DNA of 64,000 bases from Celeribacter marinus. Its GTDB lineage: Bacteria > Pseudomonadota > Alphaproteobacteria > Rhodobacterales > Rhodobacteraceae. The DNA lies in assembly GCF_001308265.1 (NCBI RefSeq), contig NZ_CP012023.1:62001-126000 (forward strand). The letters are read 5' to 3'. The position numbers and the translations under genes were made by a program. The notes beneath the pieces were generated by a model. That model was not told where the DNA came from and made no database searches. It saw only the letters and a program-made list of their open reading frames with translations. Of this stretch, positions 33,485 to 43,281 are shown one piece after another (position 1 is the first letter of the stretch; each line of letters starts with the position of its first letter).

Positions 33485-34648
33485 ATGAACTCGATTTTGA
33501 TAGAAGCTGCACATTTCTCACAAGCGCAGGCGCTGCGCGAGCTTATTGCACGCCGGATGCTGGATGTAGGGATATTGGGCGAAACGGTTGCACCAGATGC
33601 AGGCGCAACATTGGTGTTCTCGGCGGCTCATGAAGCTGCGCTTGGCAATATGCAGGCCCTTTTGGCGGTTGCACGTGGGTTGAAGCCGCGCCTGGTCGTT
33701 ATCGTAGATGATAGCGCTGACCAGTTTTCCATCACGAGTGATCTTGGCGGAAAAGTGCAGCGTGTGAACCTGCCACAGTCAGATGGGCTGGCCCTTACCG
33801 TTGCCGCAGACATAATTTGTGCTGATCTCGCCAAAATGATTGCCGCTGACCCTGCGACAAGTGATTTGTTGGTTCTTGCAAATCGTGTTGCTAAGTCAGA
33901 TGTCACTGTTTTCATCAATGGGCCGACGGGCACTGGCAAAGAGGTTCTGGCACGCTTTATTCATGACAGATCGGATCGCGCCAAAGAGCCTTTTGTGGCC
34001 ATAAATTGCGCTGCAATTCCAGAAAATATGCTTGAAGCCGTATTGTTCGGCCACGAGAAAGGGGCCTTTACAGGCGCTTCCGTTGCCAACAAGGGCATTT
34101 TTCGGGCGGCTGATAAGGGTACTTTGTTGTTGGATGAAATTTCAGAAATGCCGATTGGCCTGCAATCAAAGTTGTTGCGGGTTCTGCAAGAGCGCAAAGT
34201 AACTCCACTGGGGGCTCAGGGCGAAATTGATGTAAATGTGCGCGTGCTGGCGACCACCAATCGCGATATGCGTGCCGAGGTTGCTGCCAACCGCTTCCGA
34301 GAAGATTTGTTCTATCGTCTCAATGTCTTTCCGATGGCAACTCAATCTTTGAGCAGCAGACCAGAGGATATTCTGCCTGTGGCTGTGGCCTTGTTGCGCA
34401 AACACTCGATGTCTTTGGAAGGGCTTCCTTGGCTGTCTGCTGATGCCTGTGATGTGCTTTGCAGCCATGACTGGCCAGGCAACGTGCGCGAGCTTGAAAA
34501 TGTCATGCAGCGGGCCTTGGTTTTGCAAAATGGTGGCGTGGTTGATGCTGAAGATATTGTGATTGATATGGTGCCGGTGCTTCAGAATGTTCCAACGCCG
34601 CAATCATCTCAACCCACGGTCAGCCGCCTGAGCGCCTACGGAGGATAA
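33485..34648 (+). CDS. Sigma54 activator of flagellar genes, lacking HTH (FleT/FlbD-like)
   Basis: A 387-residue enhancer-binding-type AAA+ protein. ATG 33485 follows CTGGAGAG; an upstream GTG lies before the promoter. Residues 1-125 are a degenerate receiver-like domain (RLVVIVDDSAD). The AAA+ domain has Walker A GPTGTGK at 146-152, the sigma54 loop GAFTGA at 193-198, Walker B LLLDE at 214-218 and the FREDLFYRLNVF arginine region. After the AAA+ lid the protein ends with a Pro/Gln/Ser tail, with no Fis-type DNA-binding helix-turn-helix. It would need a DNA-bound partner, as described for FleQ-FleT in R. sphaeroides. It is first in the fliEFGHIJ unit. Confidence 0.9.
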   Translation: MNSILIEAAHFSQAQALRELIARRMLDVGILGETVAPDAGATLVFSAAHEAALGNMQALLAVARGLKPRLVVIVDDSADQFSITSDLGGKVQRVNLPQSDGLALTVAADIICADLAKMIAADPATSDLLVLANRVAKSDVTVFINGPTGTGKEVLARFIHDRSDRAKEPFVAINCAAIPENMLEAVLFGHEKGAFTGASVANKGIFRAADKGTLLLDEISEMPIGLQSKLLRVLQERKVTPLGAQGEIDVNVRVLATTNRDMRAEVAANRFREDLFYRLNVFPMATQSLSSRPEDILPVAVALLRKHSMSLEGLPWLSADACDVLCSHDWPGNVRELENVMQRALVLQNGGVVDAEDIVIDMVPVLQNVPTPQSSQPTVSRLSAYGG

Positions 34649-34652
34649 CGCG

Positions 34653-34967
34653 ATGACACAGATTGGAGGCCTCAAATATCAGGTGGATCAAAGCCATCTG
34701 CAAAGCTTGAAGAAAGCACAAGAGGGTTTAGGCCAACCAACGCAAGGGCCAAGTTTTTCGGAACGGCTTGCGAATGGTTTAAATGACGTCGCGAATGCAC
34801 AGGGCGATGCGTCCAAAATGGCGCGTGATTTTGAACTTGGGCGCGAGCAAGATTTGGCCAAGGTCATGGTTAGTCAGCAAGTATCCTCGCTTGGTTTCCA
34901 GCTGACCCTTAATCTGCGCAATAAAGCTTTGAGCGCTTACAAAGACATCATGAATATGCCGGTTTGA
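34653..34967 (+). CDS. fliE: Flagellar MS-ring/rod adaptor FliE
   Basis: A 104-residue protein. The typical FliE C-terminal half reads FELGREQDLAKVMVSQQVSS, then LGFQLTLNLRNKALSAYKDI MNMPV (two parts). It links the MS ring to the proximal rod. It begins 4 bases after the activator stop, so the two are co-transcribed. Normal length. Confidence 0.94.
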   Translation: MTQIGGLKYQVDQSHLQSLKKAQEGLGQPTQGPSFSERLANGLNDVANAQGDASKMARDFELGREQDLAKVMVSQQVSSLGFQLTLNLRNKALSAYKDIMNMPV

Positions 34968-35010
34968 TCGCAGATCACTCTGAGCATTCAAGACAAGGAC
35001 GGCCTCGAAC

Positions 35011-36753
35011 ATGGCAACGAAAACACAGTCTCTCGACACCAGCAGCGCTTTGTCAAGCAGTGCAAACGGCTTGGTGCCATCTTCGGGCAACGTTCTAGAC
35101 ACCATCAAGAACGTGACGCAACAACCAAGTTTTCAGCGTGCTTTTCCAATGATCATTTCCGTCTTGGCAATCGGTGTGTGTTTGGTTGTTTTTGCTTTGA
35201 TGCAAAAGCCTGATCGCACGACGCTTTACGCATCCTTGCCTGAGGCAGAAAAGGCACGTGTTTTTGAAACTCTGAAAAACGCTGGCGTGGATGTGACGCT
35301 TGATCCGACAACCGGCGACGTCATGGTGCCTGCGTCGGACTATCACAGCTCACGTATTCAGTTGGCTGCGCAAGGCCTGCCGCAGTCTGTGCCCGATGGA
35401 TATGATACATTGGGCGACATCCCTATGGGCACGTCGCGGTCTGTTGAGACTATGCGCTTGAAACAAGCGCAAGAAGTTGAACTGGCGCGTTCTATTAACG
35501 AGATCTCAGCAGTGCGCTCGGCCCGCGTGCATTTGGCTTTACCCGAACGTTCGGTGTTTGTGCGTGAGCAACTGCCGCCGACAGCTTCGGTCTTTTTGCA
35601 ACTGGACCGGGGGCGTGCCATGGACGAAAGCCAGGTGACCGCGATTATCAATCTGGTTGCCGCTTCTGTGCCAAGCATGGCGAAAGACAATGTCACGGTA
35701 GTGGACCAAAGTGGCCGTCTTTTGTCCAAGGCACCTGATGATCCCTCCTCTATTTTGACAGATAATCAGCTGCAATACCGCATGCGGCTGGAAAACATCT
35801 ACCGTTCGCGGATTGAAAGCTTGGTCACACCAATCGTTGGGCCAGGGAATGCGACAGCACGCGTGAATATTGATTTTGATTTCACGCGCCGTGAGGTGAC
35901 AGAGGAGAGTGTTGACCCCAACGGAAATGCCTTGCGCAGTGAGCAAAGCACAAAAGACATTACGTCAAAAAGTCCCGCTGTCGGCATCCCTGGTGCAATA
36001 TCGAACACTGCGCCCACAGAAGCCGAACTGGTGACGGATGGCACGCAATCCACGGGCACGACGGGCTCTGGGGATGTGCAAAGCCAATCCTCAAGCGAAG
36101 TGCGCAACTATGAAGTGAGCCGCAAGGTGCAAACCACGCAACAACCCTCAAACACGATTGTGCAAATCAATGCGGCCTTGTTGGTCCGTGATCAGCGCGT
36201 GAAAGACCCCGAAACGGGCGAAATGGTAATGCAACCCATTGATCCAGAAGTATTGGCAGACATCGAGAATCTTGTCTCCAGCGCGATTGGCTTGCAAGTC
36301 TCCCGCGGTGATACACTTATCGTCAAATCACAACCTTTCATTGAAGAGCTTGAAGGTATTCAGGTGGATTGGCATGAGGCCGATTGGGTGGAAAGCCTTG
36401 CCAAACAAATCGGAATGATCCTGATGTTGGCTGTGGTTTCGTTGGGGGTTATCCGCCCGCTTCTCAACCGTCTCTTAGTGCCTGCTGGTGGCGAAATGGT
36501 TGCTCGTGGGGGACTTTCTGATGAAGATGCCGAAGCAATGGAATCTGTCGAAGTGAATGCGGGCGAAACCTTGGAAGACATTAAGGCCAAGCTGAAGCCG
36601 AAGAAAGCCAACATCTCAATGGAGATGTTGGATACGGCTAACACCTATGACGATAAGGTGGCGATCATTCGGATGATTGTGTCTGATGAAGCCGGGCGTG
36701 TGTCAAATGTCTTTAAGCAAATGATGAAGAAAGAAATGGATGTGGTAGGCTAA
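35011..36753 (+). CDS. fliF: MS-ring protein FliF
   Basis: A 580-residue inner-membrane ring protein. First span FPMIISVLAIGVCLVVFALM (about residues 45-65). The YscJ-type ring-building domain holds TTLYASLPEAEKARVFETLK and RVHLALPERSVFVREQLPPT. The second span LAKQIGMILMLAVVSLGVIR lies near residue 475. The C-terminal tail that binds FliG (KVAIIRMIVSDEAGRVSNVF) is present. Normal length and intact. Confidence 0.96.
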   Translation: MATKTQSLDTSSALSSSANGLVPSSGNVLDTIKNVTQQPSFQRAFPMIISVLAIGVCLVVFALMQKPDRTTLYASLPEAEKARVFETLKNAGVDVTLDPTTGDVMVPASDYHSSRIQLAAQGLPQSVPDGYDTLGDIPMGTSRSVETMRLKQAQEVELARSINEISAVRSARVHLALPERSVFVREQLPPTASVFLQLDRGRAMDESQVTAIINLVAASVPSMAKDNVTVVDQSGRLLSKAPDDPSSILTDNQLQYRMRLENIYRSRIESLVTPIVGPGNATARVNIDFDFTRREVTEESVDPNGNALRSEQSTKDITSKSPAVGIPGAISNTAPTEAELVTDGTQSTGTTGSGDVQSQSSSEVRNYEVSRKVQTTQQPSNTIVQINAALLVRDQRVKDPETGEMVMQPIDPEVLADIENLVSSAIGLQVSRGDTLIVKSQPFIEELEGIQVDWHEADWVESLAKQIGMILMLAVVSLGVIRPLLNRLLVPAGGEMVARGGLSDEDAEAMESVEVNAGETLEDIKAKLKPKKANISMEMLDTANTYDDKVAIIRMIVSDEAGRVSNVFKQMMKKEMDVVG

Positions 36754-36780
36754 GGCCTGCTGCTGCCAGAGGAAATTAAA

Positions 36781-37821
36781 ATGTCAGATGCACTTGCGAC
36801 ACCGACTGATGAAGAAAGCTTGTTTGATACGCTCACGGGCACGCAGAAATCAGCCATTCTGATGATGCTGCTCGGAGAAGATGAAGCCGCTGAAATCTTG
36901 AAGAACCTGTCTCCGCGTGAAGTCCAGCATTTGGGCGGGGCAATGTATTCGGTGCAAGGCGTTGATCAAGACACAGTCAATGCTGTGTTGGACGAATTTT
37001 TGGCAATCATCAAACAACAGACAAGTCTGGGCTTGGGCGCTGGAAATTACATCCGCAATGTTCTGACAAAAGCCTTGGGGGGCGATAAGGCACAATCGGT
37101 TTTGAGCCGGATTACCCCAGCGTCGTCAGAGCGGCCGATTGAAATATTGGATTGGATGGATGCTCGAGCGATTGCCGAACTCATCATTGATGAGCATCCT
37201 CAAATCGTTGCTTTGATTGTATCATATCTGGATTACGGCTTGGCAGCAGATGTGTTGGGGCTGTTGCCACCTGACTTGCAGCCAGAGGTGGTGCGTCGGA
37301 TTGCAACCCTTGAAACAGTTCAGCCTGATGCTGTGCGCGAGCTTGAGCGCGTCATGCAGCAAAAGTTCCAAGCTAATACAACGCTGCGCGCTTCGCAAAT
37401 TGGCGGCGTAAAAGCGGCGGCGAAAATCATGAACTTCACAAAAACCGCGATGGAACAGCGGATTATGAAAGACATCAAGAAAGACAGCAAAGACCTTATG
37501 CAAGCGATCCAAGACAATATGTTTGTCTTTGATAATTTGGTTATGTCTGACGACCGTTCGCTTCAGACGCTGCTGCGCTCCATTGATACCGAAATTCTCG
37601 TCTTGGCCCTCAAGGGTGCCGACGAGGTTCTTCGCGACAAATTGTTTGGCTGTATGTCCACACGGGCAGCGTCCAACATTAAAGACGAAATGGAAGCCCT
37701 TGGCCCTGTCCGTCTCACTGATGTGCAAGAAGCACAAAAACAGATCATTGCTGTGGCGCGGAAAATGTCTGACGACGGTACAATCGTGCTTGCGGGCCGT
37801 GGTGGAGACGAAATGGTATGA
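36781..37821 (+). CDS. fliG: Motor switch protein FliG
   Basis: A 346-residue rotor protein. It has the N-terminal FliF-binding domain (TGTQKSAILMMLLGEDEAAE), the central EHPQ motif (ELIIDEHPQIVALIVSYLDY), and the C-terminal stator-interacting charged helix (LLRSIDTEILVLALKGADEV LRDKLF, two parts). The order fliF-fliG-fliH is standard. Its stop overlaps the fliH start by 4 bases. Confidence 0.96.
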   Translation: MSDALATPTDEESLFDTLTGTQKSAILMMLLGEDEAAEILKNLSPREVQHLGGAMYSVQGVDQDTVNAVLDEFLAIIKQQTSLGLGAGNYIRNVLTKALGGDKAQSVLSRITPASSERPIEILDWMDARAIAELIIDEHPQIVALIVSYLDYGLAADVLGLLPPDLQPEVVRRIATLETVQPDAVRELERVMQQKFQANTTLRASQIGGVKAAAKIMNFTKTAMEQRIMKDIKKDSKDLMQAIQDNMFVFDNLVMSDDRSLQTLLRSIDTEILVLALKGADEVLRDKLFGCMSTRAASNIKDEMEALGPVRLTDVQEAQKQIIAVARKMSDDGTIVLAGRGGDEMV

Positions 37822-39029
37822 CCCAAGACTTTGTGCCACATGAAGGACTGATCCGCGCCTCTGATGTGGCAGCGGGTGCACCGCTAAAGCAGTCTGAAAT
37901 CACTCGGTTTATCAACACGATTGACACCGAGGTTTATCAACGTGACGAGGCCGCTCCACGCAAACCAGATGCACCGTTTAAATCAAAAAGTTTGCTTGAT
38001 TTGGCACGTGAGGCGTCTGAACGGATTGCTTTGCAGGATGCCGCGCGCGAGCGGGCGCAGGAAGAGGCCGAAGACGCTGCCGAGAAAGCGGCTCCAGAGC
38101 AACCGCCGGAGCCTGCAACACCTGGGCCTGCCGCGAAAGAGGAGACACCATCGGCAACTGATCAAGCGGCGGCTAAAGTTTCAGATCAAACAGAACCGCA
38201 GCCTTTGTCTGGCGCCGACGCTGGAAAGCAGGATGATAGCCCTATCGAAGTCGCAACCGAGCCGACAACACTGCAACCTGATAGTCTCGCCCCTGAGACT
38301 GAGCTGGGTGCACCTGATCCTGAGCCGACCAGCCCTAGCATGGTCGCTTCGGAAAGTGTGAGTGAGCAGGCGGCAGACAGCCAAATAACGGAGGCTTTTG
38401 AGGCAGGTGTCCTTGAAGGGCAGCGTCAAGCACGTGATGAGGTTGAAGCAATGATGTCCCATGCGCTGGGACTTTTGGAGCAAACTGTAGAGGCGTTTCA
38501 GGAGCAAGGGCATGATGCCAGCCTTGCTTTGAGAGACAGCATATCCGCCAGTGTGATAAGTCTCGCATCGTCTCGTGCGGGGATGCAAATTGATCAAATG
38601 CCAAAGGCTTTTGGGGCGAGGATCGAGACCTTGGCTGAACGCATTCAAACCTCAACGTCGGCGCCCATCCTCAAGGTTCATCCGAGTGATTTGCTTGTCT
38701 TAAAGCCCTGTCTTGAGCAATCCAGAAAGCTGCTGTCTCTACGTTTGGTTGCAGATGAAAGTTTGGCCCGTGGAGATATTGATCTGGCGCTTGAGGGTAT
38801 CAGGCTGACGGATGTCATGCCGCGGGTCGAGCAGGCCCCGACTTTTGTACACTATGTTCCTTTGACATTAGCAGATGATGTTGTTGATGAACCAGAGACG
38901 CATACACCCGAGGTGTCGTTGGAGGCTGTAGACGAGAACCAGCCAGCCGATGGAGCCGATCAAGCCCTCAATGATGAACCCATTGAGGAAAGTTTAGACG
39001 ATATCATAGCTGATCAGCCTGAAAAATGA
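37818..39029 (+). CDS. fliH: Export ATPase regulator FliH
   Basis: A 403-residue FliH, longer than the usual 220-280 because residues 60-190 are a low-complexity Ala/Pro/Glu linker (EAEDAAEKAAPEQPPEPATP). The C-terminal FliH core includes AFEAGVLEGQRQARDEVEAM and ILKVHPSDLLVLKPCLEQS, then RLVADESLARGDIDLALEG. FliH holds FliI at the export gate. A further acidic extension follows the core. It overlaps fliG and fliI by 4 bases each. Confidence 0.85.
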   Translation: MTQDFVPHEGLIRASDVAAGAPLKQSEITRFINTIDTEVYQRDEAAPRKPDAPFKSKSLLDLAREASERIALQDAARERAQEEAEDAAEKAAPEQPPEPATPGPAAKEETPSATDQAAAKVSDQTEPQPLSGADAGKQDDSPIEVATEPTTLQPDSLAPETELGAPDPEPTSPSMVASESVSEQAADSQITEAFEAGVLEGQRQARDEVEAMMSHALGLLEQTVEAFQEQGHDASLALRDSISASVISLASSRAGMQIDQMPKAFGARIETLAERIQTSTSAPILKVHPSDLLVLKPCLEQSRKLLSLRLVADESLARGDIDLALEGIRLTDVMPRVEQAPTFVHYVPLTLADDVVDEPETHTPEVSLEAVDENQPADGADQALNDEPIEESLDDIIADQPEK

Positions 39030-40357
39030 CGATTAACGCCCTTCAAACCGTTGTCCAGAGTATCGCGTCCTTGGGGCAGCCTTTGCCGCTAATCGCGTCA
39101 GGCTTGGTCACCCGTTTTGATGGCCAGATCATTGAGTGTGACGGGTTTCCTGTGTCGGTTGGGTCGATCTGTCATGTGCATCTCCCTGACGGGTTTCCAA
39201 TACAAGCGGAGGTTATCGGCTTCCGTGACGGGCGAAACCTTGCTTTTTTGTATGATCAAAATGCCGATATTGAAGTGGGTGCCTTGGTCACGGTGGCAAA
39301 CAATGGGCGTCAAATTGCCGTCGGACCTGGATTGCTGGGCAGGGTGATTGATGCACAGGGAGAACCACTGGACGAGGGTGGCTCCATCGAGCTTGAGGAC
39401 AGTTGGCCTTTGCACGGAAAGCCCATCAATCCTTTACAACGCCGTGCAATAGCGGAACCGATGGATGTTGGCGTGCGGTCTGTGAATGCTTTGCTGAGCA
39501 TTGGCCGTGGGCAACGTGTGGGGATTGTCGCGGGCTCAGGTGTTGGGAAATCGGTGTTGTTGTCGATGATGACCCGGTTTTCGGATGCGGATGTGATTGT
39601 TGTTGGGCTGATCGGAGAACGTGGGCGCGAAGTCGGCGATTTTGTCGAGCGCTCGATGGGTGGGCAGGCGCGTCACAAAATTTGTGTTGTGGCTGTGCCT
39701 GCTGACAGAGCCGCTTTGCTGCGTATCCGTGGTGCCAATCGCGCCACTGCGATTGCGGAATATTTTAGAGCCCAGGGTAAGAATGTGTTGTTGATAATGG
39801 ACTCTCTCACCCGTGTCGCTCATGCGAAGCGCGAGGTCGGGTTGGCCTTAGGAGAGCAACCCACAGCAAAAGGATATCCGCCTTCTGTTGTGTCTATGAT
39901 CCCGAACTTAATTGAGCGCACGGGCACGGGGGGCGAAGGCGAGGGCGCTATAACCTCGATTTACACCGTTTTGGCTGATGGAGATGACACGACCAACGAC
40001 CCTGTTGTTGATACGGCTCGGGCGATTTTGGATGGGCATATCGTTTTGTCCCGCAAGCATAGCCAACTGGGGATCTACCCTGCCGTTGACCTGACGGCTT
40101 CGGTCAGCCGCGTGATGAATGATATTATCCCAGACCCGCATCAAAAAGCAGCCGTTAAATTCAAACGTCTGGTCTCGGTTTACATGGAAAACCGCGACTT
40201 GATGTTGATGGGGGGCTATGCTGCTGGGCAAGATCCTGAGCTTGATCTTGCAATCGCACTTTGGCCCAATATCACCGCCTACATCAAACAAGCGGCTAAT
40301 GAGCCAGCGACATTTAAAGACTGCCAACAAGATCTCATTTCCTTGATGGGAGAGTGA
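39026..40357 (+). CDS. fliI: Flagellar export ATPase FliI
   Basis: A 443-residue F1-beta-like ATPase. Walker A is GSGVGKSVLLSM near residue 170, RVGIVAGSGVGKS precedes it, and Walker B is KNVLLIMDSLTRVAHAKREV. Also present: GLIGERGREVGDFVERSMGG and GGEGEGAITSIYTVLADGDD. It drives unfolding and delivery of export substrates with FliH and FliJ. Normal length. Confidence 0.96.
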   Translation: MTINALQTVVQSIASLGQPLPLIASGLVTRFDGQIIECDGFPVSVGSICHVHLPDGFPIQAEVIGFRDGRNLAFLYDQNADIEVGALVTVANNGRQIAVGPGLLGRVIDAQGEPLDEGGSIELEDSWPLHGKPINPLQRRAIAEPMDVGVRSVNALLSIGRGQRVGIVAGSGVGKSVLLSMMTRFSDADVIVVGLIGERGREVGDFVERSMGGQARHKICVVAVPADRAALLRIRGANRATAIAEYFRAQGKNVLLIMDSLTRVAHAKREVGLALGEQPTAKGYPPSVVSMIPNLIERTGTGGEGEGAITSIYTVLADGDDTTNDPVVDTARAILDGHIVLSRKHSQLGIYPAVDLTASVSRVMNDIIPDPHQKAAVKFKRLVSVYMENRDLMLMGGYAAGQDPELDLAIALWPNITAYIKQAANEPATFKDCQQDLISLMGE

Positions 40358-40361
40358 GCAG

Positions 40362-40781
40362 ATGTCACGTACATCTCGTTTATATGAACTGATGATGAAG
40401 CGCGAGACGATGCGTTTGCGTCAGAAAGCAGATGCTTTGGGCGGGCTTGTTGGAGACCAGACGCGGCTTTCTGACCTTGATGCAAAACTCGCCGAGCTGA
40501 TTGTGGAAAATAGCCAAGATCGCGGCACGCAAACGGTTTCTGCTTTGCGCTCGCAAGCTTTTTACGGGCGTGAAATGGCCGAGCAGCGCGAGTTTGCGCA
40601 AAACAGGCTCGAGTTTTTGGGAAGAGAAATTGAGACTGCACAAATGCAGCTGGCTCAATCAAAGCAAAAAGAAAAAATGTTAGAGGAACGGGCCGCGCAG
40701 GAGCGGCGCTTATTGGCACAAGATGCTCTCGACCTTGCCGATAGGCTGAGTCCTGCACAGAAAATAGAGCGAAAGTTATGA
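40362..40781 (+). CDS. fliJ: Export chaperone/ATPase stalk protein FliJ
   Basis: A 139-residue, almost fully alpha-helical coiled-coil protein (LYELMMKRETMRLRQKADAL, AEQREFAQNRLEFLGREIET). The size and position right after fliI identify it as FliJ, whose sequence is weakly conserved. It closes the activator-fliEFGHIJ unit, since a sigma54 promoter starts six bases later. Confidence 0.82.
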   Translation: MSRTSRLYELMMKRETMRLRQKADALGGLVGDQTRLSDLDAKLAELIVENSQDRGTQTVSALRSQAFYGREMAEQREFAQNRLEFLGREIETAQMQLAQSKQKEKMLEERAAQERRLLAQDALDLADRLSPAQKIERKL

Positions 40782-40787
40782 GGAAGT

Positions 40788-40803
40788 TGGCATTGTTATT
40801 GCT
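40788..40803 (+). promoter_or_regulatory. Sigma54 promoter of fliKLMN
   Basis: TTGGCATTGTTATTGCT with GG at 40789-40790 and GC at 40801-40802, 10 bases apart, 41 bases before the fliK ATG. The leader contains a small CTACCC...GGGTAG hairpin of unknown meaning. Confidence 0.83.
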
Positions 40804-40843
40804 ACCCCCCTTGGGTAGATCTTTCTCTTTTTGAGGCGCATTC

Positions 40844-42658
40844 ATGAACGGCATTACCCCCTATACCGAGCTTCACCGACCCGCCGATAAGGGTGGTCGT
40901 ACAGCATTGGTCGATATGATTGCTCTTGTTCCAGACGAGATGTCTGAGGTACCGCAGAGCTTTGATCATATGCTTCAAGGCAATCAAGCCCTGCCCGAAG
41001 AGATCGAGGCAGCTTTGCCTGAAGCGTCGCAAGCGATTGCACCAGGCGGGCTGCTAGAGGAGATGGGTTCATTTGACATTGGCGCGCAGGTAAAGTTGAC
41101 CGTTGCGGAGGGACCATCTGGAGAGGATAGCCCTAGCATTCCCGCAACTGAACCAAGCCTAGTTGAAGCGGGCCTGCAAGTTCTGCCAGTGTCAGATGTT
41201 GTGCAAGGTGTGGCGGATGAGCCAGCTCAGCCCCAGCTGCAAAAAGATCCTATCGCGGCACTGCCCAGCATGATTGTGCTTGCCACGGCTGAAAGCGAGA
41301 TTATGCAAGCGGGGGGGCAGTCGGCTCTTGCGATTGCACACTTAGGAGCACCTGACGCGGAGCAAGTCCAGATAGAAGTTGGCGCTGTGGGCGCTGAAAC
41401 GGATGCCGCATTTCAGCGATTTAGAGGCAGAGCCGCAGAAGGCTTGCAGATGCCGAGCGTGAACAGTGAGGGTGATACACCAAAGCTGGCAGTCTCGAAA
41501 GCTGCAATTCCGCCATTTTCCAACCCCAGCTTTCCAGACACACCGCAAGCGATCACGCATCTGGGATCTCAACTGTTGTCCGATGGTCATGTCGCCTTAC
41601 CAGCAGTTGGTGTTTCTGAGTTGACCGGTGTTGAGACTTTGCGGTTGTCTGAAATACACCAGAAAAGCGACGCCAAACTGAATGTAGTGGACCCCGTGAA
41701 CTTAGGCGACGCCGAGAGGCCGAGTGAGCATGATGTTTTGGTGAGTAAGGCGCTTGTGAAAAGAGTTATTTCCCCTGACGCTGAGGAGAAGGGGCAGAGT
41801 CAAGCAAGGCTGCTGGCTCTTGAGCCATTTGTCCTTGCCAAGCCTCAGGAAGCGCTCAGTGAAGAGATTTCTTCTGGGGCAGGTCTGGCAACACGCCCGA
41901 GTGCGCCACTTGGGCCAGTGATTTTGCCTGAAGTTGGCAAGTTAAATCAACTTCCTGTGTCTGAAGCCTTTTCAGCCACCGTTGAGGTTCAGCCGAGCCC
42001 GGAAACCTTTGTTCTAAAATTTAATCCAGATGGCTCTGCAAAGCCTGAGGTTTCGGGGTCAAAGTCGGATGAGGCAAAAGGTTTTGGTGGGTTGGTTCAG
42101 CCCTTGTCGGCAAAGTTAGAAATGGCCTCCTTAGAACACAGCGCCGCCAAACCCGTTCAGGAGCCGCCACATCCAAATGCTCAGGCAAGCGTGCTACGTG
42201 CGACTATGGCGCTTAATATGCGTGATTCTCAATGGGGGCAAAAACTCGTTACTCAAATTGAAAAGATGCAAAATGAAGGTGTTGCCCGCTACGATATTTC
42301 ATTGCGCCCCAAAAACCTCGGCGACTTACAGGTCAGCCTTGAGTTTCGCGGTGGAGACACTCAAGTCCGGATTGTAACTGAAACAACGTTGGCGTCTCGG
42401 GTGTTGATTGGAGCTGAAGACCGCCTGGCTCAGATGCTGGACAATGCTGGCTTTAGGCTCACATCCTTTGCGGCATCCATGTCGGCAGGCCAACAACACG
42501 CGGGCACAGGGCATGGACAAAATCAAAATCAAAAGCAAAAGCAAAATTCAGCCGAGCTTGCCAACAAAAACAAAGGCGCGCGCAATGCGTTAGCCTCAGA
42601 GCCCATGATGCCTGTGGACACAAAAAGCCATAACGGCGCAGTAAATGTCATCGCATAA
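40844..42658 (+). CDS. fliK: Hook-length control protein FliK
   Basis: A 604-residue molecular ruler. The first ~450 residues are Ala/Glu/Pro/Val-rich and unstructured. The C-terminal domain has the FliK signature: GVARYDISLRPKNLGDLQVS, then LEFRGGDTQVRIVTETTLAS and DRLAQMLDNAGFRLTSF AAS (two parts). A Gln/Asn/Lys tail follows. FliK is usually about 400 residues; greater length could set a longer hook or serve a larger hook subunit. Confidence 0.88.
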   Translation: MNGITPYTELHRPADKGGRTALVDMIALVPDEMSEVPQSFDHMLQGNQALPEEIEAALPEASQAIAPGGLLEEMGSFDIGAQVKLTVAEGPSGEDSPSIPATEPSLVEAGLQVLPVSDVVQGVADEPAQPQLQKDPIAALPSMIVLATAESEIMQAGGQSALAIAHLGAPDAEQVQIEVGAVGAETDAAFQRFRGRAAEGLQMPSVNSEGDTPKLAVSKAAIPPFSNPSFPDTPQAITHLGSQLLSDGHVALPAVGVSELTGVETLRLSEIHQKSDAKLNVVDPVNLGDAERPSEHDVLVSKALVKRVISPDAEEKGQSQARLLALEPFVLAKPQEALSEEISSGAGLATRPSAPLGPVILPEVGKLNQLPVSEAFSATVEVQPSPETFVLKFNPDGSAKPEVSGSKSDEAKGFGGLVQPLSAKLEMASLEHSAAKPVQEPPHPNAQASVLRATMALNMRDSQWGQKLVTQIEKMQNEGVARYDISLRPKNLGDLQVSLEFRGGDTQVRIVTETTLASRVLIGAEDRLAQMLDNAGFRLTSFAASMSAGQQHAGTGHGQNQNQKQKQNSAELANKNKGARNALASEPMMPVDTKSHNGAVNVIA

Positions 42659-42676
42659 AATTTCAGGAGCAGTTAC

Positions 42677-43270
42677 ATGGCAGATCAAGAAACAGATGAA
42701 CCAAAGAAGAAGGGCGGCTTAGTCAAGATAATTGGCTTTGTTTTTGCGGGGGTCGTGCTTGTTGGCATTGGTCTTGGCGCGGGCTTTTTTCTTTTTGGGG
42801 GCTCGTCTCTCACGCCGAGTGATGAAATCGAGCAAATTATTGAACGTAAGTTGAAAGAAAGTGGTCAGCTGCCCGAAGAGGACGAAGAGGTAGCCGAAGA
42901 GGGCGAAGAAGAGCCTGCTCTCAACAAAAAAGAAGCGCCTGAGGTGGATACTTTCATCACAACCTATTTTGAATTTGAGGGCAATTTTACAACCAACCTG
43001 CGCAATTCACGCAAGTTCTTACAGCTTGGGGTTGGGGTTTCAACGCAATATGATGAAACTGTGATTGAACACGTTCAAACGCACCAATTGGCTTTAAGGT
43101 CTGAAGTTCTTGGCACGATCAGTGAGTTCACTGAAGACGAGATCCAGGGCAAGGCAGGACGTGATATGTTGGCGGTGAAAATGGCGGAGGCCATCAATAC
43201 TAAATTAGAGATTCTTGAGGGGTTTGGTGGCATTGAAAACGTTCACTTCACTTCTTTCGTGTTGCAATAA
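42677..43270 (+). CDS. fliL: Basal-body associated protein FliL
   Basis: A 197-residue protein with a cytoplasmic basic head (DEPKKKGGLVKI), one span (IIGFVFAGVVLVGIGLGAGF), a long acidic linker (EEDEEVAEEGEEEPALNKKE) and the FliL domain. The domain includes YFEFEGNFTTNLRNSRKFLQ, DMLAVKMAEAINTKLEILEG and HFTSFVLQ. It is the canonical copy in the fliKLMN unit. A second FliL-like gene lies at 32650. Confidence 0.93.
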   Translation: MADQETDEPKKKGGLVKIIGFVFAGVVLVGIGLGAGFFLFGGSSLTPSDEIEQIIERKLKESGQLPEEDEEVAEEGEEEPALNKKEAPEVDTFITTYFEFEGNFTTNLRNSRKFLQLGVGVSTQYDETVIEHVQTHQLALRSEVLGTISEFTEDEIQGKAGRDMLAVKMAEAINTKLEILEGFGGIENVHFTSFVLQ

Positions 43271-43281
43271 GGGGCACGCAG

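Noticed and set aside
40802..40819. CTACCC/GGGTAG hairpin before fliK as a terminator
   Set aside because: It lies downstream of the sigma54 promoter without a T run, so it would block fliK; probably incidental or a minor leader structure.
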